Shown here piece by piece: positions 1 to 10,949 of a stretch of DNA of 64,000 nt. Each line of letters starts with the position of its first letter. Within the stretch, counting starts at the first letter, position 1. The position numbers were made by a program, and so were the translations under genes. The notes under the pieces are model-generated. The model did not search any database, was not told where the DNA came from, and was given only the letters and a program-made list of their open reading frames with translations. Source of the stretch: Flammula alnicola (taxonomy: Eukaryota; Basidiomycota; Agaricomycetes; Agaricales; Strophariaceae); the NCBI GenBank assembly GCA_015499995.1, contig JADNRV010000196.1, positions 1-64,000 of the forward strand, read 5' to 3'.

Positions 1-577
1 TTGGATCCTGTCCAACCTCCGGATCGGGACTGTACTCTGTTTCCGTATACATTTTCTTATTACCGGAATCCTCTGAGATTCCCAGTGCCCTCTCAATCGT
101 ACCTAGCCTCTGAGCAAGTGTACTATTCACCGTTTTTTGGGTTTCTGACATGGTACCCAGCTGTTCAAAGAGAGATTTCACCATGTCTCTTGTTTCGGCT
201 ACTACTTGCCTAGCATCTTGTACGACAGGGTCACTAATTCCCGACTCCCGCACCACAGACTGGTTACGCGGGGAGTCAAGGCTAATACTACGACGAGCGG
301 GCCTCGCTGCAGCGGCTCCGCTTGTCTCAGCTACACGGTTTGCTTTCCCGTGGCTGTCATTTTCTCCGCGACGGTCTAATCGACCGCGCACGTCCTCCAC
401 CTCGACGTCCCTGTCGAGGTTGGTGCCAGCGGCGCTAGTTGCCGCCGCTGGCTCCTGCCTGGAGCTCGCTCTCAGTGCAGGCGAGCCTGCATTCGACTCG
501 GTGGTAGGACCTTCCTCAGGGATGACGTGTCCCTTCTGGCCCTTGCCACTGCGCGCCGGAATCTTCCTGGTCGCCAT
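1..577 (-). CDS. gag-like N-terminal ORF of an LTR retroelement (runs off the window)
   Basis: On the minus strand an uninterrupted frame opens with ATG at 577 (MATRKIPARSGKGQKGH...) and stays open to position 1, giving 192 residues without a stop. The protein is hydrophilic, low in complexity at the start (Ala, Ser, Arg, Glu), then has a stretch likely to form a coiled coil (VVAETRDMVKSLFEQLGTMS). It lies about 155 nt downstream of the LTR at 734-968 on the same strand, which is where Gag of a Ty3/gypsy-like or copia-like element is expected. No CCHC knuckle, protease or RT is reached inside the window, so the superfamily is open. Gag-like is inferred from position and composition, not from a diagnostic motif. 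Confidence 0.55.
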   Translation of the reverse strand, partial: MATRKIPARSGKGQKGHVIPEEGPTTESNAGSPALRASSRQEPAAATSAAGTNLDRDVEVEDVRGRLDRRGENDSHGKANRVAETSGAAAARPARRSISLDSPRNQSVVRESGISDPVVQDARQVVAETRDMVKSLFEQLGTMSETQKTVNSTLAQRLGTIERALGISEDSGNKKMYTETEYSPDPEVGQDP

Positions 578-624
578 CTAATGCAGAATAGTTGTTAGTA
601 TACACAAGACTAATGACAACGTAC
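578..624 (-). other. Candidate 47-nt leader intron ending at the gag-like start codon
   Basis: On the minus strand the leader reads CCAG|GTACGT at 624 and ends in GCATTAG directly before ATG 577, with a perfect TACTAAC branch-point motif about 18 nt before the acceptor. Donor, branch site, acceptor and length are all typical of fungal introns. Splicing would join the leader straight to the start codon. It could be fortuitous. Confidence 0.45.
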
Positions 625-733
625 CTGGATTTCCTGGGTGATCAAACCAAGAGGTCTCCGAGGGTTGGTCGTCGAGAAGAGTAGTGTCGAGTAGTTGTAG
701 AAAGAGTAGTAGAGTGTGTTAATATCAAAAATA

Positions 734-968
734 TGTGACGGGGCGTGAGAACACGAGTCCCGGCACACGGTCAAACCTCGAAAGATAGGATAAACACTAA
801 ATTCAAGGTCGTCTACTCTACTAGCTATCCGACTCTTTATATACTAAAAATCTGCCTACGTAATACTTATTGAATAATATGGAATGTTATAGAAACCTAC
901 GGTAAGAAAGATGATGTAAGTTACTTGACTAACGTCCAAGTTTGGGTGAGTCAGTGACTACCGTCACA
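734..968 (-). mobile_element. 5' LTR of a retrotransposon (235 bp)
   Basis: The segment is bounded by the perfect 8-bp inverted repeat TGTGACGG...CCGTCACA and has TG...CA ends. Read on the minus strand it has a TATA box (TATATAAAG, 835-843) followed by a plausible start about 30 nt downstream, then U5 and the leader to the gag-like ORF. The outer (upstream) side abuts the last intron of a GH16 fragment, so the element is inserted in that pseudogene. The 3' LTR lies outside the window, so the target-site duplication cannot be checked. Confidence 0.75.
835..843 (-). promoter_or_regulatory. TATA box in LTR
   Basis: TATATAAAG on the minus strand, placed in the middle of the LTR. Expected transcription start is near 812-818. 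Confidence 0.5.
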
Positions 969-2023
969 GTCCTCCTTCTCTTTCGCTTTCGCTTTCGCCA
1001 GTCCAAGCCCAAAGGCACGCTCGACAAACAAACGAAACGAAACGAAACGGAGAAAGGCAACAAAAAGCCAAGCCAACTCGCATCCTAAACGCCCTGTCAT
1101 CCGCACTCGCGGGCCACATCGCAGCCCACGTATCCTGCGCGTGTGTACCCTCATCGCGGCTATATAAAGTACCAACGTCAGCTCTCCTCCTCCTTATCTC
1201 ATTCCGAAAAGAGAAAAAATCTAATTCCGAAAACACAGCAAAAAAGCAGAAGTACGCACTCAACGAGCCATCAAACTACGGCTTCCCGCCCTTGTTATCC
1301 GGGAACCACCCCGACGTCCCGCCCGCCGCGAGGTCGATGATGAGGCAGAAAGCTGTTTGAAGGAGGGAAAAACGTCAGTCTCCTCAAAAAAAAGCCCAAA
1401 ACACCAAAATCCACTCACACTGATCAAAAGGCGCCGCCCGCCCACTGCCCACATAAGGATCCTGCGCGACCACCTGCGCACTCCCATTCACCGCCGTCTG
1501 CAGGAAGCCCGCCTTATCCCAATACGCGCCCCTCTTACTTCCCTTCCCCCCCGCCGGCGTGAGGGTGAGCAGCATGCTGTGCGTGCGGCTGTCGGCGAAG
1601 CGCATGCAGCTGGTACTGTTGCTGTTCGGGCTGCGAGGAAGCCGGGGGCGAGGAGGGGGTCTAACTGCCCGAGTTAGAATTGGAATTGGAGGCGTCTTTG
1701 GCGTCGACAGAGGAGCGGCGCCTGGCGTGGGGGGTGCGAGCTGCGGCTAGGCCCTTGGTGGGACGCAGTGGGGGAGATGGACCTCGGACGGGCCCTTGTC
1801 CGAATCGGAGGCAGGGTCGAGGGAGGAGTTGTCTATGGAGGAGTGGGAGGAGCGGTTCTGGGCCGATGTGGGAGCGAGGAAGAAAGGGACGAGGGGATGC
1901 AAGGTGCTGCTCTTCTTGAGAGTGGTGAGGAGTGTTGACATTGTGCCGATGAGGGTACGCCATGGAGAGAGGCAAAAGGCTGAATCCTCCTATAAACCCT
2001 ATCATAGGAGCCTGGGAGGGCAC
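969..2023 (-). pseudogene. Truncated GH16 (KRE6/SKN1-like) gene fragment, internal deletion
   Basis: Minus-strand reading gives the N-terminal start MAYPHRHNVNTPHHSQEE, paralogous to the GH16 copy at 60192. After the Asn/Ser run (SNSNSNSGS, about 1661) the sequence jumps to the C-terminal piece RTHSMLLTLTPAGGKGSK (about 1600). The membrane anchor and the catalytic EIDILE region are gone. It continues through degraded GWFPDNKG and SADDRAFRM exons and stops in the last intron at the LTR. Several frameshifts are present. It is a dead fragment. The N-to-C fusion is a large internal deletion relative to the 60-63 kb copy. Confidence 0.85.
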
Positions 2024-2049
2024 TCAATATTCAATATTCAATATTCAAT
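2023..2049. repeat. Short 7-bp tandem repeat at the GH16-fragment edge
   Basis: Three copies of a CAATATT-type heptamer mark the junction between the GH16 fragment and the unrelated DNA carrying the ULD gene. Confidence 0.6.
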
Positions 2050-2266
2050 GGCGGTCAAGTCGCCACAACCCGAGTTGATGCGCCGGACAGAGCTGTGGCA
2101 ATACCGGGTGCTTGGCGGAAGCTCTGCCAATACATTTGAGTTCATGGCGGTGTGTACGTTGTACATATTTGCCTCGACATCGCCTGACGCCTTCATGGCA
2201 TTGCCCCGTAGTTCACTTCCTTATATCTTGACTACATCCAGTGTTGTTGATCTGCCTCAACCTCCG

Positions 2267-3605
2267 ATGCCAGATGTCCAGATGTCCTCCTACAAGCCCA
2301 AGTCCAAGTTAATTGGCAAAGTCTTCGCGATCCTCCGTATACGACCAAATATCGATAAGGAGGAAACCAGGCATTTTAAGCCGACAAACGGTCTCGCTGG
2401 ACACGATCATCCGGATCTCCCTCCTATATCCAGATCGCTGCCGATTCCAATGATTGGTTCGACGCCTACTCCCGCCGATCCTGAGAATGAACAATCAGTC
2501 ATTGGTCCAAGCCTTGCTGTCAAAAACTCGTCGCCCGATGACTCTGTTGACCGTGCGGATGTCCATCAAAGGTATGAAAGCTGTTATGCCTCGCAAATGA
2601 TGCTGTTCATGTGCTATAGTGTATCGCTTTTCCCCGGCGCCAGCGGTTCAACTTTCAATGGTGGGAAATATTATGCTGTCGGAGGCAATTTGACCATTCA
2701 GCGAACAGGCGAGTCAATAGTTCCAAGTTTTGTGCGTTGCATAACGTTGTGAACTACAATGAATACGGACAGAATGCTGCGAGAGTAGCGAGGCAGTTAT
2801 GCGCGCTGTATGTTTTTTGTTTCAATGTCTCAACCTTGGAAGTCCACTGAAGCTCTGAATAACTTGTAGTTCGAAAATTATGTTCAGTCCAACAACGAGA
2901 AAATGGAAGAGATGATGGGCATCATCATGCAGAGCTTCAGCCACTCACAGCTACCGCACACCATCTCCGTGGGGTTCATAAACCTAATGGATGCAACAGG
3001 CCGAGAACACCCGCTCACGATGATGTTGGGCCGCTCATTTGAGGTAGGTGTCTGCATAAGCTATACTACATTTCCATTGCGCTTATTAAATTCCCCAGCA
3101 ATTCAACAAAACTCTTAAAGTTCTGTTTGAACCACTGACACCTCACGATAGAGTTCTGCTCAAATATATGGATATTGGGGCATATGATCTGAGCATTGAC
3201 GATGGAAAGGAACGACTGCAACTAATCAACCAGGATACATGGTCCGATGTTGTTCAGCCTGGCATGACTATCGTCATGAGCGTTGTGATGGTACAGCCAC
3301 AGTATCAGAAGAAATACAAATGTCCATTTTGCGATTTTTGGAATAAGCTCGAGGAAAATTTCCAACAATCTTCAATTGACTGGTCGGTCTTCTACCTGTT
3401 CGTTTAACTATCATAGTGTTGCTCACAAATTCTTAGCCGTTCCTGCAAGCGGTGCTTCCACATCACGAGGCCAGAGCAAAACTTGCTTCGGAGAGATGGA
3501 AACTACGACGCGGAAAATGCAGCTGTTCCCGAGAAAGAACGGGAGCTAATACGCAACATCACGTTGAACCTAGAAGTAGGTATTATGCCATGGATAGAAG
3601 TTTAG
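2267..3605 (+). pseudogene. Ubiquitin-like (ULD) domain protein with zinc-ribbon tail, frame broken
   Basis: The exon beginning near 2885 encodes EKMEEMMGIIMQ...ISVGFINLMDATGREHPLTM, then after an intron (about 3043-3098) QFNKTLKVLFE...MDIGAYDLSIDDGK, the hallmark region of the ubiquitin-like ULD domain proteins common in Agaricomycetes. It is followed by CPFC and, after an intron ending near 3436, CRSCKRCFHI, a probable zinc-binding pair. Stop TAG is at 3603-3605. Upstream, 2267-2750 carries GASGSTFNGGKYYAVGGN, an N-terminal motif of such proteins. A stop at 2750 and an intron at 2808 whose phase does not fit the next exon show at least one frame break. The start is uncertain. Function of the family is not established; a broken copy is the best reading. 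Confidence 0.6.
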
Positions 3606-3609
3606 TACT

Positions 3610-5190
3610 GAGCTAGTTCCAACCTCTTTCAACTCTCAGCTTGTGCGTATTGCTGTTTTCCGAGTTGTTCACTCAATCCTGACCACTTTCTGACCGCTTT
3701 CAACTCTCAGGATGTGCGTATTCTCGTTTTCTGAGCTGCTCACTCAATTCTGACCTCTTTCCGACCTCTTTCGACTCTCAGGAAGTGTGTATTGCCATTT
3801 TCTGAGCTGCTCACTCAATCCTGACCTCTTTCCGACCTCTTTCGACTCTCAGGAAGTGTGTATTGCCGTTTTCTGAGCTGCTCACTCAATCCTGACCTCT
3901 TTCCGACCTCTTTTGACTCTCAGTTCGTGCGTATTGCCATTTTCTGAGCTGCTCACTCAATCCTGACCTCTTTCCGACCTCTTTCGACTCTCAGGAAGTG
4001 TGTATTGCCGTTTTCTGAGCTGCTCACTCAATCCTGACCTCTTTCCGACCTCTTTTGACTCTCAGTTCGTGCGTATTGCCATTTTCTGAGCTGCTCACTC
4101 AATCCTGACCTCTCTGACCTCTTTTGACTCTCAGGAAGTGTGTATTGCTGTTTTCTGAGCTGCTCACTCAATCCTGACCACTTTCTGACCTCTTTTGACT
4201 CTCAGCTTGTGCGTATTGCCGTTTTCCGAGTTGTTCACTCAATCCTGACCACTTTCTGACCGCTTTCAACTCTCAGGATGTGCGTATTCTCGTTTTCTGA
4301 GCTGCTCACTCAATCCTGACCTGTTTCTGACCTGTTTCTACTCTCAGATTGTGTGTTTGTCATTTTCTGAGCTGCTCACTCAATCCTGACCTCTTTCCAA
4401 TCTCTTTTGACTCTCAGGAAGTGTGTATTGCTATTTTCTGAGTTGCTCACTCAATCCTGACCTCTTTCTGATCTCTTTTGACTCTCAGGAAGTGTGTATT
4501 GCTGTTTTCTGAGCTGCTCACTCAATCCTGACCTCTTTCCGACTTTCAGTTCGTGCGTATTGCCGTTTTCTGAGCTGCTCACTCAATCCTGACCTCTTTT
4601 CGGCCTCTTTTGACCCTCAGTCTGTGCGTATTGCCGTTTTCTGAGCTGCTCACTCAATCCTGACCTCTTTCTGACCTCTTTCGACTCTCAGCGAGTGTGT
4701 ACTGTCATTTTCTGAGTTGCTCCATCAATGCTGACCTCTTTCCAACCTCTTTCAATTCTCAGCCTGTGCGTATTGCTGTTATCTGAGGTGCTCACTCAAT
4801 CCTGACCTCTTTCCGACCTCTTTCGACTCTCAGGAGGTGCGTATTACTGTTTTCTGAGCTGCTCACTCAATCCTGACCACTTTCTGACTGCTTTCAACTC
4901 TCAGGATGTGCGTATTCTCGTTTTCTGAGCTGCTCACTCAATTCTGACCTGTTTCTGACCTGTTTCTACTCTCAGATTGTGCGTTTGTCATTTTCTGAGC
5001 TGCTCACTCAATCCTGACCTCTTTTCGACCTCTTTTGACTCCCAGGAAGTGCATATTGCCATTTTCTGAGCTACTCACTCAATCCTGACCTCTTTCTGAC
5101 CTCTTTTGACTCTCAGCTCGTGCGTATTGCTGTTTTCTGAGCTGCTCACTCAATCCTGACCTCTTTCAGACCTCTTTTGACTCTCAGCAA
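3610..5190 (+). repeat. 71-bp tandem satellite, about 22 units
   Basis: The unit contains GCTCACTCAATCCTGACCTC, a second ACCTCTTT half, ACTCTCAG, a variable 8-nt tag, then GTATTGCnnTTTTCTGAG. The period measured between successive GCTCACT starts (3738, 3809) is 71 bp. Tag order (for example the CTTG-GATG pair near 3640 and again near 4205; GATG-ATTG near 4276 and again near 4904) indicates multi-unit duplications, a weak higher-order structure. The array starts 5 bp after the ULD stop codon. The same satellite, inverted, ends the window. Confidence 0.95.
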
Positions 5191-5326
5191 GGGCAGTCCC
5201 CTCCATGGATAGACCACGAATGAAAGTCACTGGACCAGTAAAATGGGGAATGTAATCAATAGAGATTGACAATTGGCCTTGTAAAAAGCACTTTTGAATG
5301 AGAATCTTGTTGAAGAATAACTGCTA
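5191..5326. other. Satellite-to-GH16 flank, paralogous to 63517-63670 (inverted)
   Basis: Sequence from GGCAGTCCCCTCCATGG to GAAGAATAACTGCTA matches the reverse complement of 63517-63670 with scattered differences. It ends exactly at the E1 insertion, whose 2-bp target TA is 5325-5326. Confidence 0.85.
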
Positions 5327-5620
5327 CATCAGGAAAAACACTTTTGCCCCAGGTCATCCTAGGAAAATTTGGCTGGAAGACATACTACCAGGGTATCCCA
5401 GGGCACTATATGTGCCCTGGGACACTCCTGTGGTGCCAGGAGACTTCCCAGAAGGTTCCATCAATTTTAATATATCCTATGACACTCCTGTGATACCAGG
5501 AGACTTCCCAGGAGGTTCCATCAATTTTAATGCATCCTACGACACTTTCAGAGCAATCTAAGAATCTAGGTGGCCTTTTTCCAAATACAATTCATTTTAT
5601 AGCTACAGTCATTCACTGGT
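5327..5620 (+). repeat. L end of E1 (inverse of 43770-44049)
   Basis: About 290 bp nearly identical to the reverse complement of the E2 end at 43770-44049. It contains two copies of a ~60-bp CTCCTGTGRTRCCAGGAG unit and many short CCTGGGA/TCCCAGG palindromes, a usual make-up for transposase-binding subterminal DNA. Confidence 0.85.
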
Positions 5621-5769
5621 CCTTGAGATAACCAAATTTAAAATGCCTCAGATTTTTTCAATTTTGCAAAATCAGAAATTCTTAGGCAGATTTGTTCAAT
5701 TATATGTCAACTACAGTTTGGTATATTCAGAAAAGGGAGAATCATAGATTGAATGCCCTCAGTATGAAA

Positions 5770-6960
5770 TGCACCTGCAGCTGCAGCATCGTGGGGTCAT
5801 TGTACCCGCAGCATCGTCGTCGATGAGCTAGAGCATCATCATTGTTGTACCTGCAGCGTCGCGGCGGTGTCCTCGCCTAAGCCCGTCTCACCAGCGGTGT
5901 CGTTGCTATGTGTCATCGCGGTCGCTTGTTGTCGTAGTCGCTCACCATCAGGGTTAGATTCAAGGGGGACTGGCACGGCGAAAAGGTGTGGAGGGTAGGC
6001 GACGGCTTGATTACAAGGAGAGCGGGTGGTGAATGAAGGTGACGGGGTGACGGGAGGGCATTGAAGCATGGGCGGTGTCAACGAGGTGGGCAGGAGCATT
6101 GATGGACACAAACCGGGAGGCGCGACACAAAATCACGCGGCAGACGGGGCTTGACATTGGCATACAGCCGTTGTGGCGACGTGGGCATGTGGATTCATCG
6201 GCAGAGGTGGCGGAGCGATGTCATACACCCATGAATGGTCAACGAGGTGGGCAGAGGTGTTGAAGGGCACAAGCTGGGGTGTCCGCTGCTGCTGGCGGAG
6301 GTTGGGACGAGGGACGAAGGTTCCGCGATGGTGTTGAACCCGTGAAAAGGGATGGTGGTGTGCAATCGTCGTTGTGCTACCCGCGGCGCCGCGACGTCGT
6401 GGCATCGTCGTCGGCGCACCTGCCATTGCGGCGCCATCGTCGTTGCATCCGCTGTTGCGGCATCGTCATATCGTCGTCGTCGTCGCACCCGCGGCATCGT
6501 CGTGTCGTCGTGGGTGCTCCCACTGTTGCGTTTTCGGGGTCGCTATCCATGCCGTGCTTGCGGAAGTGTCGAAGGACGGTGGTGGTCGAGGCGATGCAGA
6601 CGACGACGCCACGACGTCGCAGCATTGTCATGTCGTTGTCGTTGTCGCACCCGCGGCATCGTCGTGTCGTCGTGGGTGCACCCGCTGTTGCGTTTTCGGG
6701 GTCGCTACCCGTGCTGTGCTTGTGGAGGTGTCGAAGGATGGTGGTGGTCGAAGCCATGCATCCGCTGTTGCGGCGTCGTTGTTGTTGTACCTGCAGCGTT
6801 GTACCCGCGGAGTCGAGAGTACACCGGCTGTCGCCTTGTAATGGGGGCGGCGGTCGTGGTGATGTTGTTAGAACGGGGTAGCTGATGGATGCTTGGTGAC
6901 TGAGCTGGCGCAGCGGATGGGGCTTGCGGGTAGTGTAAGGCCATAGTGGTGATAACGTGA
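5770..6960. repeat. GTC/CGT trinucleotide-rich degenerate repeats in E1
   Basis: Imperfect repeats of GCATCGTCGTC, CACCCGCGGCATCGTCG and CACCCGCTGTTGCG dominate. One ~160-bp block (around 6480-6590) is repeated near 6640-6750. Long frames on both strands are low-complexity Arg/Ser/Val or Asp/Thr translations without domains, so they are not called as genes. The inverted counterpart in E2 is about 35700-36600. Confidence 0.7.
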
Positions 6961-6972
6961 GGTCCCATGCAC

Positions 6973-7043
6973 AGATTCGAACATCGTCTGCATCAGACGA
7001 CGTTCGAATCTAAGGAGACGACGAACGGCAGTTCATCGTCTCC
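6973..7043. repeat. Paired hairpins (hairpin A 6973-7011, hairpin B 7014-7043)
   Basis: Hairpin A has arms AGATTCGAACRTCGTCTG / AGACGACGTTCGAATCT around a short loop. Hairpin B has arms GGAGACGACGAAC / GTTCRTCGTCTCC. The pair recurs at 8103-8173 and, with order and orientation changed, at 13658-13728. Hairpin A alone is seen at 35434-35472. Confidence 0.85.
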
Positions 7044-8102
7044 TCGTACAAACTGTGGGGAGAGGTGAGCGTCCGGGTATGTAGATTGAAGTAGAAGTGC
7101 GGAACGTACCTTGTGGGTCCCCCTCTACCAGGGCCTCCCTTTGGTGTCTCTGTCCCTCTCCATCACCCAGATCCTTCGAGACTGAGCCCACATCCCTCAA
7201 CGAGGGGGGTGGACACGCAACGAGTCGGCGCAGTCATTCCTGAGGTAGAAGTGCCATACGAGGAGGGCGGGTAAGTGGTGTGGGCGACTTCATCCACCTT
7301 GGCGTTGGCGCGGTCGGACTATCGGAGCAGCAGAGCCAGTACGGGTCGTCGATGGCGGCGGTGGTGGTTGGTAAGCGGCGGCAGCGCATGGAGGGCACAC
7401 TGTGTGTCGTGCCCCCATCCTGGCGCTGTGTGACGAGTCGTGATCGCGCACGATGGTGGTGCTGGTAGGGTCGTGGTGTTGTTGTATGCCCCTGTTGGTA
7501 CTACTGGTGTCGTTGTCGTTGGTGATGGGCATATGGGGTATGGTCGCCCACGTACAGGGACCCTGCGCCATCAGGCTCTGTCGACCCGAGAAGGCGGGGT
7601 TGGGACTGTGATGGTCGGGGTGGGCTGTGACGAGGTCGCGTCCGGTTGGGTGGGTTGGTGTTGCGCGAGGTGGTGGCCGTTAATTTGACTACGGGCGCCT
7701 GTGAGGAGAACGCGGGGCAGGGGAACCTGGTTGGACGTGTGCAGCCTTGGCTGGCAGCCAATCCGCCGTTCATCGTGCTCGACGTCCGTCGGTCATGGTC
7801 GCATCTGCCATGCTCGGGGTCCCAGTCGGTCACCATCGATTGTGCTGGTCGCTCTCGCAGTCCATCAGTCGTGCTTGCCAGCAGGCGTGCTGTCCGTCTG
7901 TCGGTCGTGTTTGCAGTCCATCGGTAGTCATTCTCACTGACTGTCGGTCAACCTCACCAGCCGTCGTCCTTGTAACGGGGGCGGCGGTCGTGGTGGTGTT
8001 GTTGTTGGACCGGGGTAGCTGGTGGACGGTGCTTGGTGACTGAGTTGGCGCAGCGGATGGGGCTTGAGGGTGGGGTAAGGCCGTGGTGGATGTCCCAAGC
8101 GC

Positions 8103-8173
8103 AGATTCGAACGTCGTCTGCATCAGACGACGTTCGAATCTAAGGAGACGACGAACTGCCGTTCGTCGTCTCC
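8103..8173. repeat. Second copy of the paired hairpins in E1
   Basis: Same two inverted repeats as at 6973-7043, with 17-bp and 13-bp arms. Flanking modules on both sides are paralogous to those around 6960-7200. Confidence 0.85.
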
Positions 8174-8228
8174 TGGTACAAGCTGTGGGAGATGTGAGTG
8201 TCGGTGTGTGTGTGGATTGAAGTAGAAG

Positions 8229-8263
8229 AGCGGAACGAGTCGGTACTGCCGACTTGTTCCGCT
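8229..8263. repeat. 35-bp palindrome inside an intron-like block
   Basis: Arms AGCGGAACGAGTCGG / CCGACTTGTTCCGCT around TACTG. The paralogous module at about 7095-7110 lacks it, going directly from GTGCGGA to ACGTACC. An E2 counterpart with the palindrome is at 35329-35364. Confidence 0.8.
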
Positions 8264-8474
8264 CACGTACCTTGCGGATCCCCCTCTACCAGGGCCTGCC
8301 CTTGGTGTCTCAGTCCCCTCGCTGCCCACCTCAACCCTACATCCCTCGAAGATCGGAGGAGCACGCAACGGCGTCAACTCATTCGTTCGTGCGTCTTGAG
8401 GGGCACCGCGCATGGGGGAGAGGCAAGAGATGGTTGGTGGTGGTGGTTAGAGATCTTGATCCGGCAGTTTCCGA

Positions 8475-8700
8475 GAACGACTCAGAAACTGCGACCACCG
8501 ATGAGCAGGCCGATCCAGCGAGGCGTTACGATTTCCGATCCAGCGAGGCGTTACAGATTTGCGACATGCATGTCGCAAATCTGTCACAGAGAATAAACAA
8601 AGGTTTGACTGATGTTGGACTGAGACGCGAGGACGCGTCTGGTCACATGACTTCATGGTCACATGCCCATGTTGAACTTTGAACATTCAACGTTCGACTT
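8475..8700. repeat. Conserved E-family block with palindromes (inverse at 21248-21527)
   Basis: Contains a repeated GATCCAGCGAGGCGTTAC and the palindrome CAGATTTGCGACATGCATG... (8557-8586). The same block is inverted at 21248-21527 in E2. In E1 it is contiguous with the hairpin arm; in E2 the KDZ transposon lies between them. Confidence 0.8.
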
Positions 8701-8803
8701 AGCTGACTTAGCTTCATCCTTCATTGTCCCGTTTCTTCCTGACTGGTGAGTATGTCTATTCTATTAGATGCTAATTATGATATTTCTAGGTACCTCATTT
8801 CCC

Positions 8804-9452
8804 ATGGCTCCCAACTACTGCCTCCAACCTGCGCCGTACACTGTACGACCCATGCTCCTCTGCTGGCAGCCGATGAGGGGCAGAGAAAAGCCTACGAGGT
8901 AAGCATCCTGAACACAGTATAACATAGGTTGAATACTCACTGTCCGCTGTAAATGTAACCCAAAAACCAAGGCCCCTGGATCCTTGACTGCCCCTGCAGA
9001 TCGTCAAGTGCACAACCCCCACCATGACCAAGTACGTAGCAGCCCATCCCCCACCTGCACCGCTGCTAACCCCCACCCCTTTTCATGCAGGTAATGATGT
9101 TGAGGGTACTGAAACCTGACAAGGGATATGACAGATGCCACCAAGTACGTAGCAGCCCACCCCCTGCCTGCACCGCTGCTAACCCCCATCCCTCTTTCAT
9201 GCAGATAATGATGTCGAGAGTACTGAAACCTGAGACGGCTTTGTGAGTGGTTGCGAAACATGACACTGAAGTCACCAGATAACCAACTGGCCACAAAACC
9301 ACAGTGGGAGCAGGGAGGAAGACAAGGGATATGATGAATGCCACCAAGTACGTAGCAGCCCACCTCCTGCCTGTGCTGCCGCTAACCCCCACCCCTCTTT
9401 TGTGCAGGTATTGTCATCAAGGTTACTGAAACCAGAGATGGCTTCCTACCTC
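8804..9452 (+). pseudogene. Mini-exon gene remnant in E1, cut by NA1
   Basis: Three nearly identical intron-shaped blocks occur at about 9030-9090, 9144-9204 and 9350-9408. Each begins GTACGTAGCAGCCCA and ends TGCAG, separated by short exon-like pieces such as RTAATGATGT..GAGGGTACTGAAACC. An upstream exon may start at 8804 (MAPNYCLQPAPYTVRP) and end at a GTAAGC donor near 8899. The series matches, inverted, the better preserved blocks at 20040-21245 in E2. NA1 interrupts the last exon at 9461. No domain was recognised and the reading frame does not hold across the exons. Confidence 0.45.
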
Positions 9453-9460
9453 TCTGCCTG

Positions 9461-10735
9461 CAGCCATGTAAGCTAGAATTATATATGATACCTGGGCTGC
9501 CTGCCAATAAGGAGTGTACATCTACAAGGCTAACAACCCCCTTGGGCAGTTGCCCAACACTATGCAACATAATATCTACAGGCTGCCGGGGTGCCAGGGA
9601 TGGCTTTGGTGCTTGTTGTTGGGGCGGATGATGGTAAATAGGTGTCAACAATGCCAGAAATGATGTCCAGCACTGTATTTTGGGTGCTGCTCATTGTCGG
9701 GGGCGCTTTTGGGCACGGAAAAAAATCTAATGAGATCTATTAATATATTCTGACCTGCTCCCACCCTTTGCGCGCCTCGGGGAGGGCGGGGATAGATGGA
9801 TTGACGAGAATGGCTTTGGATGACGTTCCTATTTGGGGCGGGGCTGCTGTCAAACAACCGTCAACAGTGTGGGAAATGATGCTCGGGGTTGTATTTGCGC
9901 TCTTGCTCATCGGTGGGGGCGGTTTGGAGCATGGGGAAAAATCTAATGGGGTCTAATAATATATTGCTACCCATTGCCGCCCTTTGCGCGCCTCACGCGG
10001 GGCGGGGATGGGTGGATTGACGAGGGTGCCTTTGGATGACAGTCTAAAATTAGACGAAAGCGCCCTAGTGTGATATTTTTAGATGCTAGCGCTTGTGCCT
10101 TGTTTCGTTATCTATAGATTAGATAGCCAGAAAGCGCCCACCTCGATATTTTTAGATGCAGATGCTTGTGCCTCGGCGCCTGTCTCTGTTATCTATAGAT
10201 TAGATACTTTCTTGTATCTGGGCTCCTGGGGGCGCTTTTGGGCGTGGAAAAAAATATAATGGGATATATTAATATATTCCGACCTGCCCCACCCTTTGCG
10301 CGCCTCGGGGAGGGCGGGGATAGAAGGATTGACGAGAATGGCTTTGGATGGCGTTCCTATTTGGGGCGGGGCTGCTGTCAAACAACCGTCAACAGTGTGG
10401 GAAATGATGCTCGGGGTTGTATTTGGGCTCTTGCTCATCGTCGGGGGCGGTTTGAAGCACGGGGAAAAATCCAATGGGGTCTAATAATATATTGCTACCC
10501 ATTGCCGCCCTTTGCGCGCCTCATGGGGGGCGGGGATGGGTGGATTGACGAGGATGACTTTGGATGATATTCTAAAATTAGACGGAAAGCGCCCTGTATG
10601 ATATTTTTAGATACTGGCGCTTGTGCCTTGTGTCGGTTCCTTATCTATAGATTAGATTGCAAGAAAGCGCCCAGCATGATATTTTTAGATGCAGACGTGC
10701 CTAGGCTGTTATCTATAGATTAGATATGTTTTATT
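9461..10735. repeat. Left TIR of NA1 with internal duplication
   Basis: Inverse of 14640-15547. Within it a ~250-bp unit (GGGGGCG-TTTG...CCCTTTGCGCGCCTC...GATGGATTGACGAG) is repeated twice, a ~95-bp unit (GATATTTTTAGATGC...GTTATCTATAGATTAGAT) twice, and a ~510-bp block covering both is duplicated again (9690-10208 and 10216-10735). Such repeats are candidate transposase-binding sites. Confidence 0.8.
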
Positions 10736-10949
10736 AATCCCACGCTGCATGTTTAAAAATAGACTTGGTTCATTTTCTCTGCTCGAAAATCTCAGGTAAC
10801 AAAGATTAAACAGAAAACATTGAATATATTTAAACTATGGTATTACTAGCTATAAGGTATACAAAAGAACAATAAAATACACTATCAAACTGAGGGTAAG
10901 CAAACAAGGAGGGGAGGGGACATGTCGACGTGAGTGACGGCGGACGCAT

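Noticed and set aside
1796..2752. Single 318-codon ORF from the GH16 fragment into the ULD gene
   Set aside because: Its first ~75 codons are antisense to the GH16 fragment; only the part after about 2267 resembles the ULD-family N-terminus.
3610..5190. CRISPR-like array
   Set aside because: 71-bp head-to-tail units diverge along their whole length, with no constant repeat and unique spacer pattern; eukaryotic genome context.
5327..5360. Helitron end
   Set aside because: Helitrons lack inverted termini and TSDs and end CTRR; here both ends are inverted copies and a 2-bp duplication is present.
6279..6885. Overlapping Arg/Val/Ser-rich ORFs in several frames
   Set aside because: They follow the trinucleotide-rich repeat composition in every frame; no conserved protein feature.
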